From an uncultured Flavobacteriales bacterium (lineage in GTDB: Bacteria > Bacteroidota > Bacteroidia > Flavobacteriales_D > Crocinitomicaceae): a stretch of DNA of 37,398 nt. This document shows, in pieces, positions 28,140 to 35,062 of the stretch. The position numbers and the translations under genes were made by a program. The stretch is taken from assembly GCA_905480145.1 (NCBI GenBank), contig CAJQPA010000054.1, forward strand, positions 1-37,398. The letters are read 5' to 3'. How positions within the stretch are numbered: position 1 is the first letter of the stretch; each line of letters opens with the position of its first letter. Below the pieces are notes generated by a model, which was not told the DNA's origin, did not search any database, and saw nothing but the letters and a program-made list of their open reading frames with translations.

Positions 28140-28658
28140 TTATGATTTGCTATTATCTACTAATTTCAATAATTCCTCGTATAATTCATCTTCGTCGCCT
28201 GGAGCGAAATTATTATGAGAATAAACGATGTTTCCGTTTTTATCCAATAAGAACGTATGCGGAACGTTATTTACACCCATGGCTCTTTTAAAATCTCCAT
28301 TAACATCCATCAATACAAGATACTCCCATCCTTTTCCATTTACATACATAGGAACAGAGTTTTTCGTTTTCTCATCGTCAACAGAAACTGCGACTAGCGT
28401 TACCCCTGTTTCATCCTGCCAATCTGGATACAAATCTTGAATTGTATTTAATTCTCTTTTACATGGTGAACACCATGTTGCCCAGAAACTAATAATAACA
28501 GGACCATCTAATTCCAATGATGCTGTATTTACAGAGTTCCCATCCATGTCTTTCAGTTGAACTGAAGCAACTTTTTTCCCTAAGCTTTTACCATGATCGT
28601 CCTGAGCCAATGTTCCAAATGATAATCCGATAATTAAAAGTAAAGCGATTTTCTTCAT
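28140..28658 (-). CDS. TlpA-like periplasmic thioredoxin
   Basis: A periplasmic thiol-disulfide oxidoreductase of the TlpA/ResA/peroxiredoxin-like group, 172 residues. The signal peptide ends near GTLAQ (19). The active site is WCSPC (Cys63, Cys66) in FWATWCSPCKREL, and the cis-Pro is in NNVPHTF. There are no other cysteines. The signal peptide lacks a lipobox, so it should be soluble. It is the first gene of the operon with the DUF6029-like barrel and the Omp28-like lipoprotein and has its own promoter (28710-28742). It could reduce the CxxC of the lipoprotein and the CxxxxC pair of the barrel; that is inference. Confidence 0.92.
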   Translation of the reverse strand: MKKIALLLIIGLSFGTLAQDDHGKSLGKKVASVQLKDMDGNSVNTASLELDGPVIISFWATWCSPCKRELNTIQDLYPDWQDETGVTLVAVSVDDEKTKNSVPMYVNGKGWEYLVLMDVNGDFKRAMGVNNVPHTFLLDKNGNIVYSHNNFAPGDEDELYEELLKLVDNSKS

Positions 28659-28709
28659 ATTGAGTTGTTTATTTTTCTAGTTGGCATAGACCAAAGACCT
28701 TGCCGCATT

Positions 28710-28742
28710 CAAAGATACGCCATTTTTAATCTAAAAATCAAA
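28710..28742 (-). promoter_or_regulatory. Promoter of the TlpA/DUF6029/Omp28 operon
   Basis: On the minus strand: TTTG at 28739-28742 as the -33 box, then about 21 bp, then an exact TATCTTTG (28710-28717). It lies 51 bp before the ATG at 28658. Confidence 0.65.
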
Positions 28743-28883
28743 AGAACATCAATTTATTATTGTATTCCTATCCGAAACAATAAATTACAGACCAGCTTTA
28801 AACAAAGGAATACTGACTTATTTATTGAACTTATTATGTCAAAAAATCGATGTTTTAGTGCTTAGGATTACCATACTCATGGA

Positions 28884-28918
28884 TTTAACTCAATATTTGG
28901 TTTAATTATTGAGTTAAA
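28884..28918. repeat. Perfect 12-bp inverted repeat upstream of a T9SS gene
   Basis: TTTAACTCAATA (28884-28895) and TATTGAGTTAAA (28907-28918) are exact reverse complements separated by 11 bp (TTTGGTTTAAT). It ends 17 bp before the -7 box at 28936 and overlaps the region where the -33 box would lie, so it is placed like an operator. Too AT-rich and without a U-tract to be a terminator. Confidence 0.7.
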
Positions 28919-28935
28919 CAATAAAGTTAATTCTG

Positions 28936-28943
28936 TATATTTG
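28936..28943 (+). promoter_or_regulatory. -7 promoter box TATATTTG of the T9SS gene
   Basis: An exact TANNTTTG match 23 bp before the ATG at 28967. The nearest TTG upstream (28909-28911) is 24 bp away, longer than usual, and falls in the inverted repeat. Confidence 0.5.
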
Positions 28944-28966
28944 TTTAGAACGAAAACCGAAATTAT

Positions 28967-29698
28967 ATGAAAAAAATATTACTTTCTATTGCAACAATAT
29001 TCAGCTTGGTAAGTGTCGTGTCCGCACAATCTATTACAGTTAATATTGATGGTGAAACAACTAACATCTCTGGTACCACTGAAATGATACCTGTCATTAC
29101 AGAAGTTGTATATAACCACCACCTTATTGATTTTGTATATAACAACAATACTGGTTCAACTCAAGATTGGACAGTAACACGTGTTATATTAAACGAAACA
29201 CCAGGTTGGTCAAATTACTTATGTTGGGGTACTTTAGGTGACGCTGGAGTATGTCATCCTGCGAATTCAGACATTATATGGTCAGCACCAAACATTGCAA
29301 CGGTCCCAAATGGTGGAGCTGCAAGAGTTCAAGCTTACGTTACGGCTCCTACAGGAGGAACAGCGACTTACAGATACTATGTATCTAATGACGGTCAAAC
29401 TTACCTCGATTCTTTAGATTTACAAGTTAATTCTGCGTTGTCTATTAATGAAAACTCAAAAGTTTCAATGACGGTTGCTCCAAATCCATCTTCTGATTAT
29501 TTCGTAGTAAATACATCAAATGCTGACAATGGATCAATTAAAATTGTTGATGTCTTAGGTAACATTATTTCAGAAGAAGCGATGACTGCTTCAAGTAAAA
29601 AAATTAATGTTTCTAACTTTAGAAATGGTGTTTATTTCGTAATCATTGATTCGGAAAATGCCAAACCTGTGACGAGAAGAATAATTGTACGACACTAG
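28967..29698 (+). CDS. Small secreted T9SS cargo, type A sorting domain
   Basis: A 243-residue extracellular protein. The signal peptide is MKKILLSIATIFSLVSVVSAQ (1-21). Residues 22-150 form a beta-rich domain with one close cysteine pair (Cys86 and Cys96, in YLCWGTLGDAGVCHPAN). It resembles Ig-like folds, but I do not recognise a family. The C-terminal 85 residues are a type A sorting domain: VAPNPSSDYFVV, an IKIVDVLGNII strand, NVSNFRNGVYFVII and the end RRIIVRH. The T9SS would remove this domain and release or anchor the protein. It is monocistronic, with its own promoter and a strong terminator. The function is unknown; the inverted repeat upstream suggests regulation. Confidence 0.9.
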   Translation: MKKILLSIATIFSLVSVVSAQSITVNIDGETTNISGTTEMIPVITEVVYNHHLIDFVYNNNTGSTQDWTVTRVILNETPGWSNYLCWGTLGDAGVCHPANSDIIWSAPNIATVPNGGAARVQAYVTAPTGGTATYRYYVSNDGQTYLDSLDLQVNSALSINENSKVSMTVAPNPSSDYFVVNTSNADNGSIKIVDVLGNIISEEAMTASSKKINVSNFRNGVYFVIIDSENAKPVTRRIIVRH

Positions 29699-29716
29699 TC
29701 TATATATATTTTAGTT

Positions 29717-29749
29717 AAAAGGTCTCTCAATAATTGAGAGGCCTTTTTT
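29717..29749 (+). terminator. Rho-independent terminator of the T9SS gene
   Basis: A 14-bp stem with one G:U pair (29717-29730 with 29734-29747) and a 3-nt loop, ending in six U residues at 29744-29749. It starts 18 bp after the stop codon. Confidence 0.92.
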
Positions 29750-29788
29750 ATTCCCAAACATTAGGGAACAGAGCATTTATTAATTTAG

Positions 29789-29796
29789 TACCTTTA
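29789..29796 (+). promoter_or_regulatory. Possible -7 box TACCTTTA of the cysQ operon
   Basis: One mismatch from TANNTTTG. If used, transcription would begin within a few bases of the TTG start at 29804, giving an almost leaderless mRNA. No -33 box is clear. Confidence 0.3.
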
Positions 29797-29803
29797 CTTT
29801 ATC

Positions 29804-30604
29804 TTGATTCAACTCGCCAAAAAATATCAATTAGCAATACAAGCGTCTATTGATGCTTCACGCGCAATCATAGATATTTATAATTCTAATATTGAAGTTG
29901 AAATTAAAACAGATGGCTCTCCGGTTACTCAAGCTGACCTTAAGGCCTCAGAAATCATTTCTAAATATTTAAGTCAAACCTCTATCCCAATTATTGGCGA
30001 GGAAAGAAGTAAAGAGACTTTTTCGGTTAGATCCAAATGGAAAGAAAATTGGTGTGTTGACCCACTGGATGGGACTAAAATGTTCATAGAAAAAAATGGA
30101 GAATTTGCGGTAAACATTGCGCACATTAAAAACGGTAAAGCTGTCTTTGGGTTAATAGCTAGTCCAGTTAGAAAAAAAATAATTCTAGCCTTAAAAGGAG
30201 AAGGTGTATACACTTTTAATTTTAATCTATTTAATGACCCATCAGCTTGGCATAAAGTATCAGAGAGATCAACTATGAATTCTCCGGCCATTATTGCTTG
30301 CTCTAGAAGTTATTCAAAAATTAACAATCCTTCAATTATAGAAATAGAAAGTAAACATGGAAAGGTCATTTTTTTGAAAATGGGATCTTCACTAAAATTT
30401 TTTGAACTAGCTGATGGTGGTGCTGATTTTTATATTCGCTTAGACCCAACAATGGAATGGGATATTGCCCCAGGACAAGCTATTATTGAAGAATTAGGTG
30501 GTGAAATAATTGATTTAAAAAACGGTGAACCTTTACAATATAACAAGAGAAGTCTTTTTAACCCAGCATTTATTGTGAAAACAAAAGCAACATTAAAGGC
30601 ATGA
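29804..30604 (+). CDS. cysQ: 3'(2'),5'-bisphosphate nucleotidase (CysQ-like)
   Basis: A Mg-dependent phosphatase of the inositol-monophosphatase superfamily that converts PAP, a by-product of sulfate assimilation and sulfotransferases, to AMP. It has 266 residues. The metal-binding motifs are present: GEER (65-68, Glu66/Glu67), DPLDGT (86-91) and EWDIAPGQA in the C-terminal half. The start is a TTG: the only upstream in-frame stop is TAG at 29786, there is no ATG between it and 29804, and the next Met is near residue 93, inside the active site. The family's N-terminal helix (LAKKYQLAIQASIDASRAII) requires this start. The stop overlaps the next ATG (ATGA at 30601), so the following barrel gene is translationally coupled. 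Confidence 0.88.
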   Translation: MIQLAKKYQLAIQASIDASRAIIDIYNSNIEVEIKTDGSPVTQADLKASEIISKYLSQTSIPIIGEERSKETFSVRSKWKENWCVDPLDGTKMFIEKNGEFAVNIAHIKNGKAVFGLIASPVRKKIILALKGEGVYTFNFNLFNDPSAWHKVSERSTMNSPAIIACSRSYSKINNPSIIEIESKHGKVIFLKMGSSLKFFELADGGADFYIRLDPTMEWDIAPGQAIIEELGGEIIDLKNGEPLQYNKRSLFNPAFIVKTKATLKA

Positions 30605-32151
30605 AATTATTTCTTTTTTCCTTTTTTATTGGTGTTTCTTGTTCCGGTTTTGGACAGCAGAACTTTCTATCATTGCACTCTTTCTATAAAGATCAAATTT
30701 TCGCTAATAAACTGAGTAAACCTTATAACGATGGTTCATTTTTTCCGGTAACTGAATCCGCATATAATTTGATCCCAGCAATTAATGATTCTTCAAAACA
30801 ATACTATACAGCTACTCATATTCTTTTTCAAAATCATCTTCTTCAAGCCAAGGGTGATGATTATTTTTTAACGATTGACCCAATTCTAATAACTTCAATC
30901 GGCAGAAACAGAGCAGACACAAATGTTCGAACTCTCTTTCAAAACACGAGAGGTGTGCATGTCGAGGGTGATCTATTTGAAAAATTTTCTTTCTCAACAA
31001 GTCTATATGAAAATCAAGCAAGATTTAATAATTACGAAACGGATTACTATTCATCCGTTGGAGAGCTTTATCCAAATGCTGGAAGCGGCTATAATACACA
31101 AAACGCAGTAATTCCTGGAGGGGCAAGAACAAAACCTTTCAAAGAAGATGCCTTTGACTATGCTTATGCGGTCGGATATTTTGTTTTTTCTCCATTTAAA
31201 GCCCTTCAAATAAGTGCGGGAAACAATTCTCAATTTGTTGGAGATGGTCATCGCTCAATTTTACTTGGAGACAATTCAATTAACGCACCTTATGTGAGGG
31301 TTGATTGGAGAATTTCGTCACAATTTAGCTTTACATATTTAAGATCAAAACACACGAACTTAATGCGTCGGCCGTTTAGCGGTTCTGTTGAATCGTATTA
31401 TGAATCAAAGGGATATTCTGTTAATTATTTGACTTACAAACCAAGTGAAAAAATAAGTTTAAGTTTATTTGAAAGTGGAAACTGGAACAGAGGAGACTCA
31501 ATTACGAGTACGTATTCACACCCATTATATTATAACCCCATTCCACTAGTTTCAGGATTATCACTCCAAGGCAAAAACAAAGTGTCATCACTGATTGGGT
31601 TAAATTCAAGTTGGCAATTGGCAGATAAACATCGCGTATATGGACAATTTGCAATTAATGACTTTGACTCAAAACAACTTGCTGCTCAAGCAGGGTATCG
31701 TGGATATGACTTCTTTAATTTAGGCGATTTAATGCTTCAGGTAGAATACAATTATGTATCTAGCGGCACTTATGAAACTCAAAACAGAAGATTAAATAAT
31801 GTTCAATATAATTTACCAGTTGCTCATATTAAGGGAAATGGATTTCAAGAAATTTTAGCGCGTGCGAATTATGAATATAAAAGGCTTTACTTAGATTTAG
31901 CTTTATCATATTATCTTCTTGAAAATTATTCAGCAACTTCTTTATTGCCAGTTTATCGTGAAATGGATAGAAAATCAACGGATCTTGTTTTTATCAATAT
32001 TGAATTGGGGTACCGCTTCAATCGTTTAATGAATCTATCAATATTTGGCGCGATGACTTATCGTTCAGAAACAGGCGCAGAAGGTTTTGGAACAAATAGT
32101 ATTCAAATTGGTCTAAGAACCGGGATTACGAATCAATACAAAGATTTTTAA
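30601..32151 (+). CDS. RemB/Wzi-like outer-membrane protein, paralogue 1
   Basis: A 516-residue protein with a signal peptide (about 1-19, ending SGFGQ) and many barrel strands. The motif AGNNSQFVGDGHRSILLGD (206-224) is like the G-N-x-x-F-x-G-D-G-x-R-S-L-L-L-S-D signature of Wzi capsule-assembly barrels and of RemB, a protein linked to gliding and polysaccharide interaction in Flavobacterium. It overlaps cysQ by four bases and the next gene by one, a tight operon. It is homologous to the following protein but not a recent copy. The role (polysaccharide binding or surface adhesion) is inferred from the family. Confidence 0.78.
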   Translation: MKLFLFSFFIGVSCSGFGQQNFLSLHSFYKDQIFANKLSKPYNDGSFFPVTESAYNLIPAINDSSKQYYTATHILFQNHLLQAKGDDYFLTIDPILITSIGRNRADTNVRTLFQNTRGVHVEGDLFEKFSFSTSLYENQARFNNYETDYYSSVGELYPNAGSGYNTQNAVIPGGARTKPFKEDAFDYAYAVGYFVFSPFKALQISAGNNSQFVGDGHRSILLGDNSINAPYVRVDWRISSQFSFTYLRSKHTNLMRRPFSGSVESYYESKGYSVNYLTYKPSEKISLSLFESGNWNRGDSITSTYSHPLYYNPIPLVSGLSLQGKNKVSSLIGLNSSWQLADKHRVYGQFAINDFDSKQLAAQAGYRGYDFFNLGDLMLQVEYNYVSSGTYETQNRRLNNVQYNLPVAHIKGNGFQEILARANYEYKRLYLDLALSYYLLENYSATSLLPVYREMDRKSTDLVFINIELGYRFNRLMNLSIFGAMTYRSETGAEGFGTNSIQIGLRTGITNQYKDF

Positions 32152-33560
32152 TGTATAAACTCATCGCCATATTTGTTTTAATTAGTTCATGTCTTTATGG
32201 ACAGGGTGAAGTTGGTTATTTAATTGATGAAATATCATCGGATTCGTTGAGTCAAAGAACTGTAAAATCTCACTCTAATGTTCGCCCTCTTATTCGGCAG
32301 AGATCTAGTTCTAATTTGAAACGATTCCAATTTAGTGGTCTAGGAGATGTTAATTATTACAACAATACGCAATCGTTTTTTAAAGCAGGACTCGGGATTG
32401 AAGCAAAAGGACTTTTAAAAAACAAGTTTTTTTATCGAATAGCAGGAATTGGTGGGGTAAGAAAAACAAACTCATTTTATAACCCTCAAACTTTTATTAG
32501 TGATTCGCTAGGCAACGGAGCATTCTATTCGCAGATTAAAAGTAGAATATCATATACACCGAATCATATATTCAATTTTCAGGCAGGAGTTGACAATAAT
32601 TTTATTGGTGAGGGCGAACGATCAATGTTTTTAAGTGATTATGGTTCATCTTATCCTTTCGGTCAAATACGAATTCGATTTTGGCGTTTAGAGTATACCA
32701 TATTGTATCAATTTTTAAGAGAACAAGACAACAATCAATGGGAAGGGAAATTTGCGACGAGCCATCACATCTCAGTCAACCCGACTAAATGGCTGAATAT
32801 TGGATTCTTTGAATCAGTTGTTTTTCAACCCAAAGACACACTTCTAAATCGAGGGTTCGATCTTGAATACATGAATCCATTTATTCTATATCGCCCACAA
32901 GAATATTCATTGGGATCTTCCGACAATGTATTATTAGGAGTTAATTTAAACGCTTACTGGAAGGAACATACTTTCTACTCTCAATTTATTATTGACGAGT
33001 TCTCATTGACTGAAGTCCGGAAAAAATCCGGTTGGTGGGCAAATAAATATGGAGCACAAGTTGGAGTAAAAGGACGCCTGAAACATGGTGGCAACAATTT
33101 CTTCTACCGATTAGAGTATAACTTTGCTCGACCATACACTTACGCTCACCTGTCAGAAGAGTTTAATTACGGAAATCAGGGGTTTGCATTGGCCCATCCA
33201 TATGGAGCGAACTTCATGGAGATCTTGGCAGAAGTGAAATGGGAAAACAAACGGTTTTATGGGGAAATATTCGCTAACTATTACCTTAAAGGAAGTAGCA
33301 TTAACGGATTCAATTATGGAGAAGATGTGTATACACCCTACATCAATCGACCAGAAGAATATGGACATCACATCGGTTCAGGAAAAGGAATAAATGGTAC
33401 CAAAGCAATTATCACTTTGGGATATAAAGTTGCCGATCATGGCAAACTCAACGCCTATATAGAGAATCATTTTGATGCTAATACTATTACTAATAAGGTA
33501 TATTATACTCCCGTAATTGGAATTAGAAGTATGCTTTGGAATGACCCCCGCAATTTTTAA
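32151..33560 (+). CDS. RemB/Wzi-like outer-membrane protein, paralogue 2
   Basis: A 469-residue protein with a short signal peptide (about 1-17, ending CLYGQ). AGVDNNFIGEGERSMFLSD (145-163) repeats the signature of the preceding barrel with G-E-G for G-D-G. Strand-rich sequence continues to a RSMLWNDPRNF end. The start ATG shares one base with the previous stop (TAATG), so expression depends on translation of the preceding gene. This is the last gene of the operon; a hairpin follows at 33571-33588. Two diverged barrels may form a hetero-oligomer or act on two glycans; that is inference. Confidence 0.78.
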   Translation: MYKLIAIFVLISSCLYGQGEVGYLIDEISSDSLSQRTVKSHSNVRPLIRQRSSSNLKRFQFSGLGDVNYYNNTQSFFKAGLGIEAKGLLKNKFFYRIAGIGGVRKTNSFYNPQTFISDSLGNGAFYSQIKSRISYTPNHIFNFQAGVDNNFIGEGERSMFLSDYGSSYPFGQIRIRFWRLEYTILYQFLREQDNNQWEGKFATSHHISVNPTKWLNIGFFESVVFQPKDTLLNRGFDLEYMNPFILYRPQEYSLGSSDNVLLGVNLNAYWKEHTFYSQFIIDEFSLTEVRKKSGWWANKYGAQVGVKGRLKHGGNNFFYRLEYNFARPYTYAHLSEEFNYGNQGFALAHPYGANFMEILAEVKWENKRFYGEIFANYYLKGSSINGFNYGEDVYTPYINRPEEYGHHIGSGKGINGTKAIITLGYKVADHGKLNAYIENHFDANTITNKVYYTPVIGIRSMLWNDPRNF

Positions 33561-33561
33561 A

Positions 33562-33596
33562 TAAAAAAGAGACGGATAATAATCCGTCCCCTTTCG
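33562..33596. terminator. Terminator shared by the barrel operon and ssb genes
   Basis: GACGGAT (33571-33577) pairs perfectly with ATCCGTC (33582-33588), loop AATA. The minus strand continues into a run of U residues (33563-33569), a good terminator for the ssb genes; the plus-strand tail is weaker (CCCTTT). It lies between convergent units. Confidence 0.8.
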
Positions 33597-33620
33597 TGTT
33601 ATCGTGAATAGTTGGTTAGA

Positions 33621-33938
33621 TTATAAACCGATAACATGCTTCACTTCTACTTCGGTCACTTTTCTTTGTTCACCCTCCTTGTTCATGTAAGTTCGGTTAA
33701 CAAGTCTGCCATGGATTGCTAATTGTTTTCCTTTCTCTCCGTAGCTTTCTATAAACTTTGCCATGTTCCCCCAAGCAAATATTCGATGCCATTCGGCCTG
33801 TTCTTCTCGGCTTTTACTCGAGTATTTATTTGTAGCCAAATTGAATCTTGCTACTTTCCCCCCATTATCAAAGTTGGTGATTTGAGCATCAGCTCCCATG
33901 TTCCCAATTAACGTGATATGATTTCTAACTGTCTGCAT
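33621..33938 (-). CDS. Short single-stranded DNA-binding protein, copy 1
   Basis: An OB-fold SSB-family protein of 105 residues that binds single-stranded DNA. The family pattern is clear: NHITLIGNMGADAQI at the start, the ARFNLATN strand, EWHRIFAWGNMAKF and LAIHGRLVNRTY. It ends VEVKHVIGL, so the flexible linker and acidic DDIPF-type tail of the main SSB are missing. The tail is what recruits repair proteins, so this copy cannot do that in the usual way. It is the last of three tandem paralogues, 10 bases after copy 2. A main SSB gene with a tail should exist elsewhere in the genome. Confidence 0.9.
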   Translation of the reverse strand: MQTVRNHITLIGNMGADAQITNFDNGGKVARFNLATNKYSSKSREEQAEWHRIFAWGNMAKFIESYGEKGKQLAIHGRLVNRTYMNKEGEQRKVTEVEVKHVIGL

Positions 33939-33948
33939 ATTTATAGGA

Positions 33949-34260
33949 TTAAAGAATTATTAAATCATTCACTTCGACTTCAGAAACAAACTTTTTCTCA
34001 CCACCTTTTTGATAGAATCTAGAGATTAACTTGCCTTCTATAGCGACTTCCATGTCTTTTTCACCCAACTCTTCCAAAACTTGGACCCATTGTCCCCAAG
34101 CGGCCATTCGATGCCAATGGTTTTTCTTTTTTGTTACCCCGGCTTCATCCAGATAAGTTTCGTTGGTAGACATTGTGAATTGTGCAATTTTACGTCCGTT
34201 TGGAAGATCATAAAAGCGTGGTTGAGAAGTCAATTTCCCGATTAAGTTAACGTGATTCAT
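33949..34260 (-). CDS. Short single-stranded DNA-binding protein, copy 2
   Basis: A 103-residue OB-fold protein of the SSB family. HVNLIGKLTSQPRF, AQFTMSTN, HWHRMAAWGQWVQVL and VAIEGKLISRFY mark the strands. It is the most diverged of the three: only about a third of positions match copies 1 and 3 by eye. It lacks the linker and acidic tail, ending VEVNDLIIL. It is preceded by a hairpin terminator or attenuator (34278-34311) that separates it from copy 3, so copies 2 and 1 may be made at a different level. Confidence 0.9.
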   Translation of the reverse strand: MNHVNLIGKLTSQPRFYDLPNGRKIAQFTMSTNETYLDEAGVTKKKNHWHRMAAWGQWVQVLEELGEKDMEVAIEGKLISRFYQKGGEKKFVSEVEVNDLIIL

Positions 34261-34277
34261 GTGATGTGTATTTAAGT

Positions 34278-34311
34278 AAATAAAAGGAGGATTAGTGTAT
34301 CTAACCCTCCT
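34278..34311 (-). terminator. Hairpin between ssb copy 3 and copy 2
   Basis: AGGAGGATTAG (34285-34295) pairs with CTAACCCTCCT (34301-34311) with one A/C mismatch, loop TGTAT. On the minus strand it is followed by UUUUAUUUA. It lies 24 bp after the copy 3 stop and 17 bp before the copy 2 ATG, a position suited to partial termination inside the cluster. Confidence 0.8.
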
Positions 34312-34335
34312 GTGGTTAGGTGTTAATTAGAAGTA

Positions 34336-34677
34336 TTAATTAGATTTTGGTGTTAGCAATAAAAAGTCACGTATTTCAATAATCGTAGAAAAACGCTTTT
34401 CGCCTTCTTTAGTTTGGTAGCTCGTATTCACAAGCTTTCCTTCAACGGCAACTTCCAAGCCTTTGTCTAAAAGCTTATCGACAAGCTCAGCACTTTTTCC
34501 CCATGCATTAACATTGTGCCATTGTGTACTATCGACCCACTCGCCTTCTTTGTTTTTATACCCATCATTGGTTGCAATTGAAAAACGTGCAAGTGTTCTT
34601 CCGTTATCAAATTTTACTACTTCTGGCTTAGCTCCGAGGCGGCCAATCAAACTAACTTTGTTTCTTAATGTGTTCAT
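34336..34677 (-). CDS. Short single-stranded DNA-binding protein, copy 3
   Basis: A 113-residue SSB-family protein, first of the cluster in transcription order. NKVSLIGRLGAKPEVV, ARFSIATN, QWHNVNAWGKSAEL and VAVEGKLVNTSYQ match the OB-fold pattern, and it is closest to the ordinary SSB core. The C-terminus is LLLTPKSN: eight residues longer than copy 1 but neutral to basic, again with no acidic tip. A possible -7 box CAACTTTG lies at 34751-34758 (minus), one mismatch from consensus. With copies 2 and 1 it forms a run of three tail-less SSBs. Confidence 0.92.
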   Translation of the reverse strand: MNTLRNKVSLIGRLGAKPEVVKFDNGRTLARFSIATNDGYKNKEGEWVDSTQWHNVNAWGKSAELVDKLLDKGLEVAVEGKLVNTSYQTKEGEKRFSTIIEIRDFLLLTPKSN

Positions 34678-35062
34678 GTGTTTTAATTTTAAACATTAAA
34701 TAAATTGATATCGTAATCTGCTAGACCTATATTCTAACATCGACACTGCAAAGTTGGGGCTACATCAAAACTTTATTCGAATATTTGTCGCTTACTGTCG
34801 AATGTCATTCGTTTGTAAGTGATTAAAACCATTTTATATACTGTTTATCAGTATATTAACTTAAAATAAGTTTTCATAAAAACTCGTGATTAATTGTGTT
34901 AGTTATCTTCTTCTACTAAAAAATTGCTGCATTCAACTTCAAAAAACCATTAAGATGAAGGGGGTTCAAATGACAAAAGTACAGAGCACTTTACGCGTCG
35001 GCTATAATCTGCTTTTCCTAAAACAGAAAAATACGTTATCTTTGCATTCACAATAATGACTT
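34678..35062. other. 385-bp divergent region between ssb cluster and ade
   Basis: No gene is seen. It contains a palindrome-like CGAATGTCATTCG (34799-34811, 6-bp arms around one base), a second perfect 8-bp inverted repeat ATATACTG/CAGTATAT (34836-34856), a possible -7 box of the ssb genes (CAACTTTG on the minus strand, 34751-34758), and the -7 box of the deaminase gene (35037-35044). The two inverted repeats lie in the middle, where they could serve either side. Confidence 0.55.
35037..35044 (+). promoter_or_regulatory. -7 promoter box TATCTTTG of ade
   Basis: An exact TANNTTTG match 18 bp before the ATG at 35063. No clear -33 TTG. Confidence 0.5.

Larger units (their letters stand above)
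28659..28966. other. 308-bp divergent intergenic region
   Basis: No gene is seen. It holds the promoter of the redox operon (28710-28742, minus), a perfect 12-bp inverted repeat (28884-28918) and the -7 box of the T9SS gene (28936-28943, plus). The remainder is AT-rich without recognisable structure. Confidence 0.7.

Noticed and set aside
28665-28865. 66-codon plus-strand frame between the redox operon and the T9SS gene
   Set aside because: It overlaps the operon promoter on the other strand, has low-complexity AT-driven residues and no protein-family pattern.
33621-34677. The ssb cluster as part of a prophage, plasmid or integrative element
   Set aside because: No integrase, relaxase, replication, phage or transposase gene, attachment site or tRNA is nearby, and the flanking genes are ordinary chromosomal genes.
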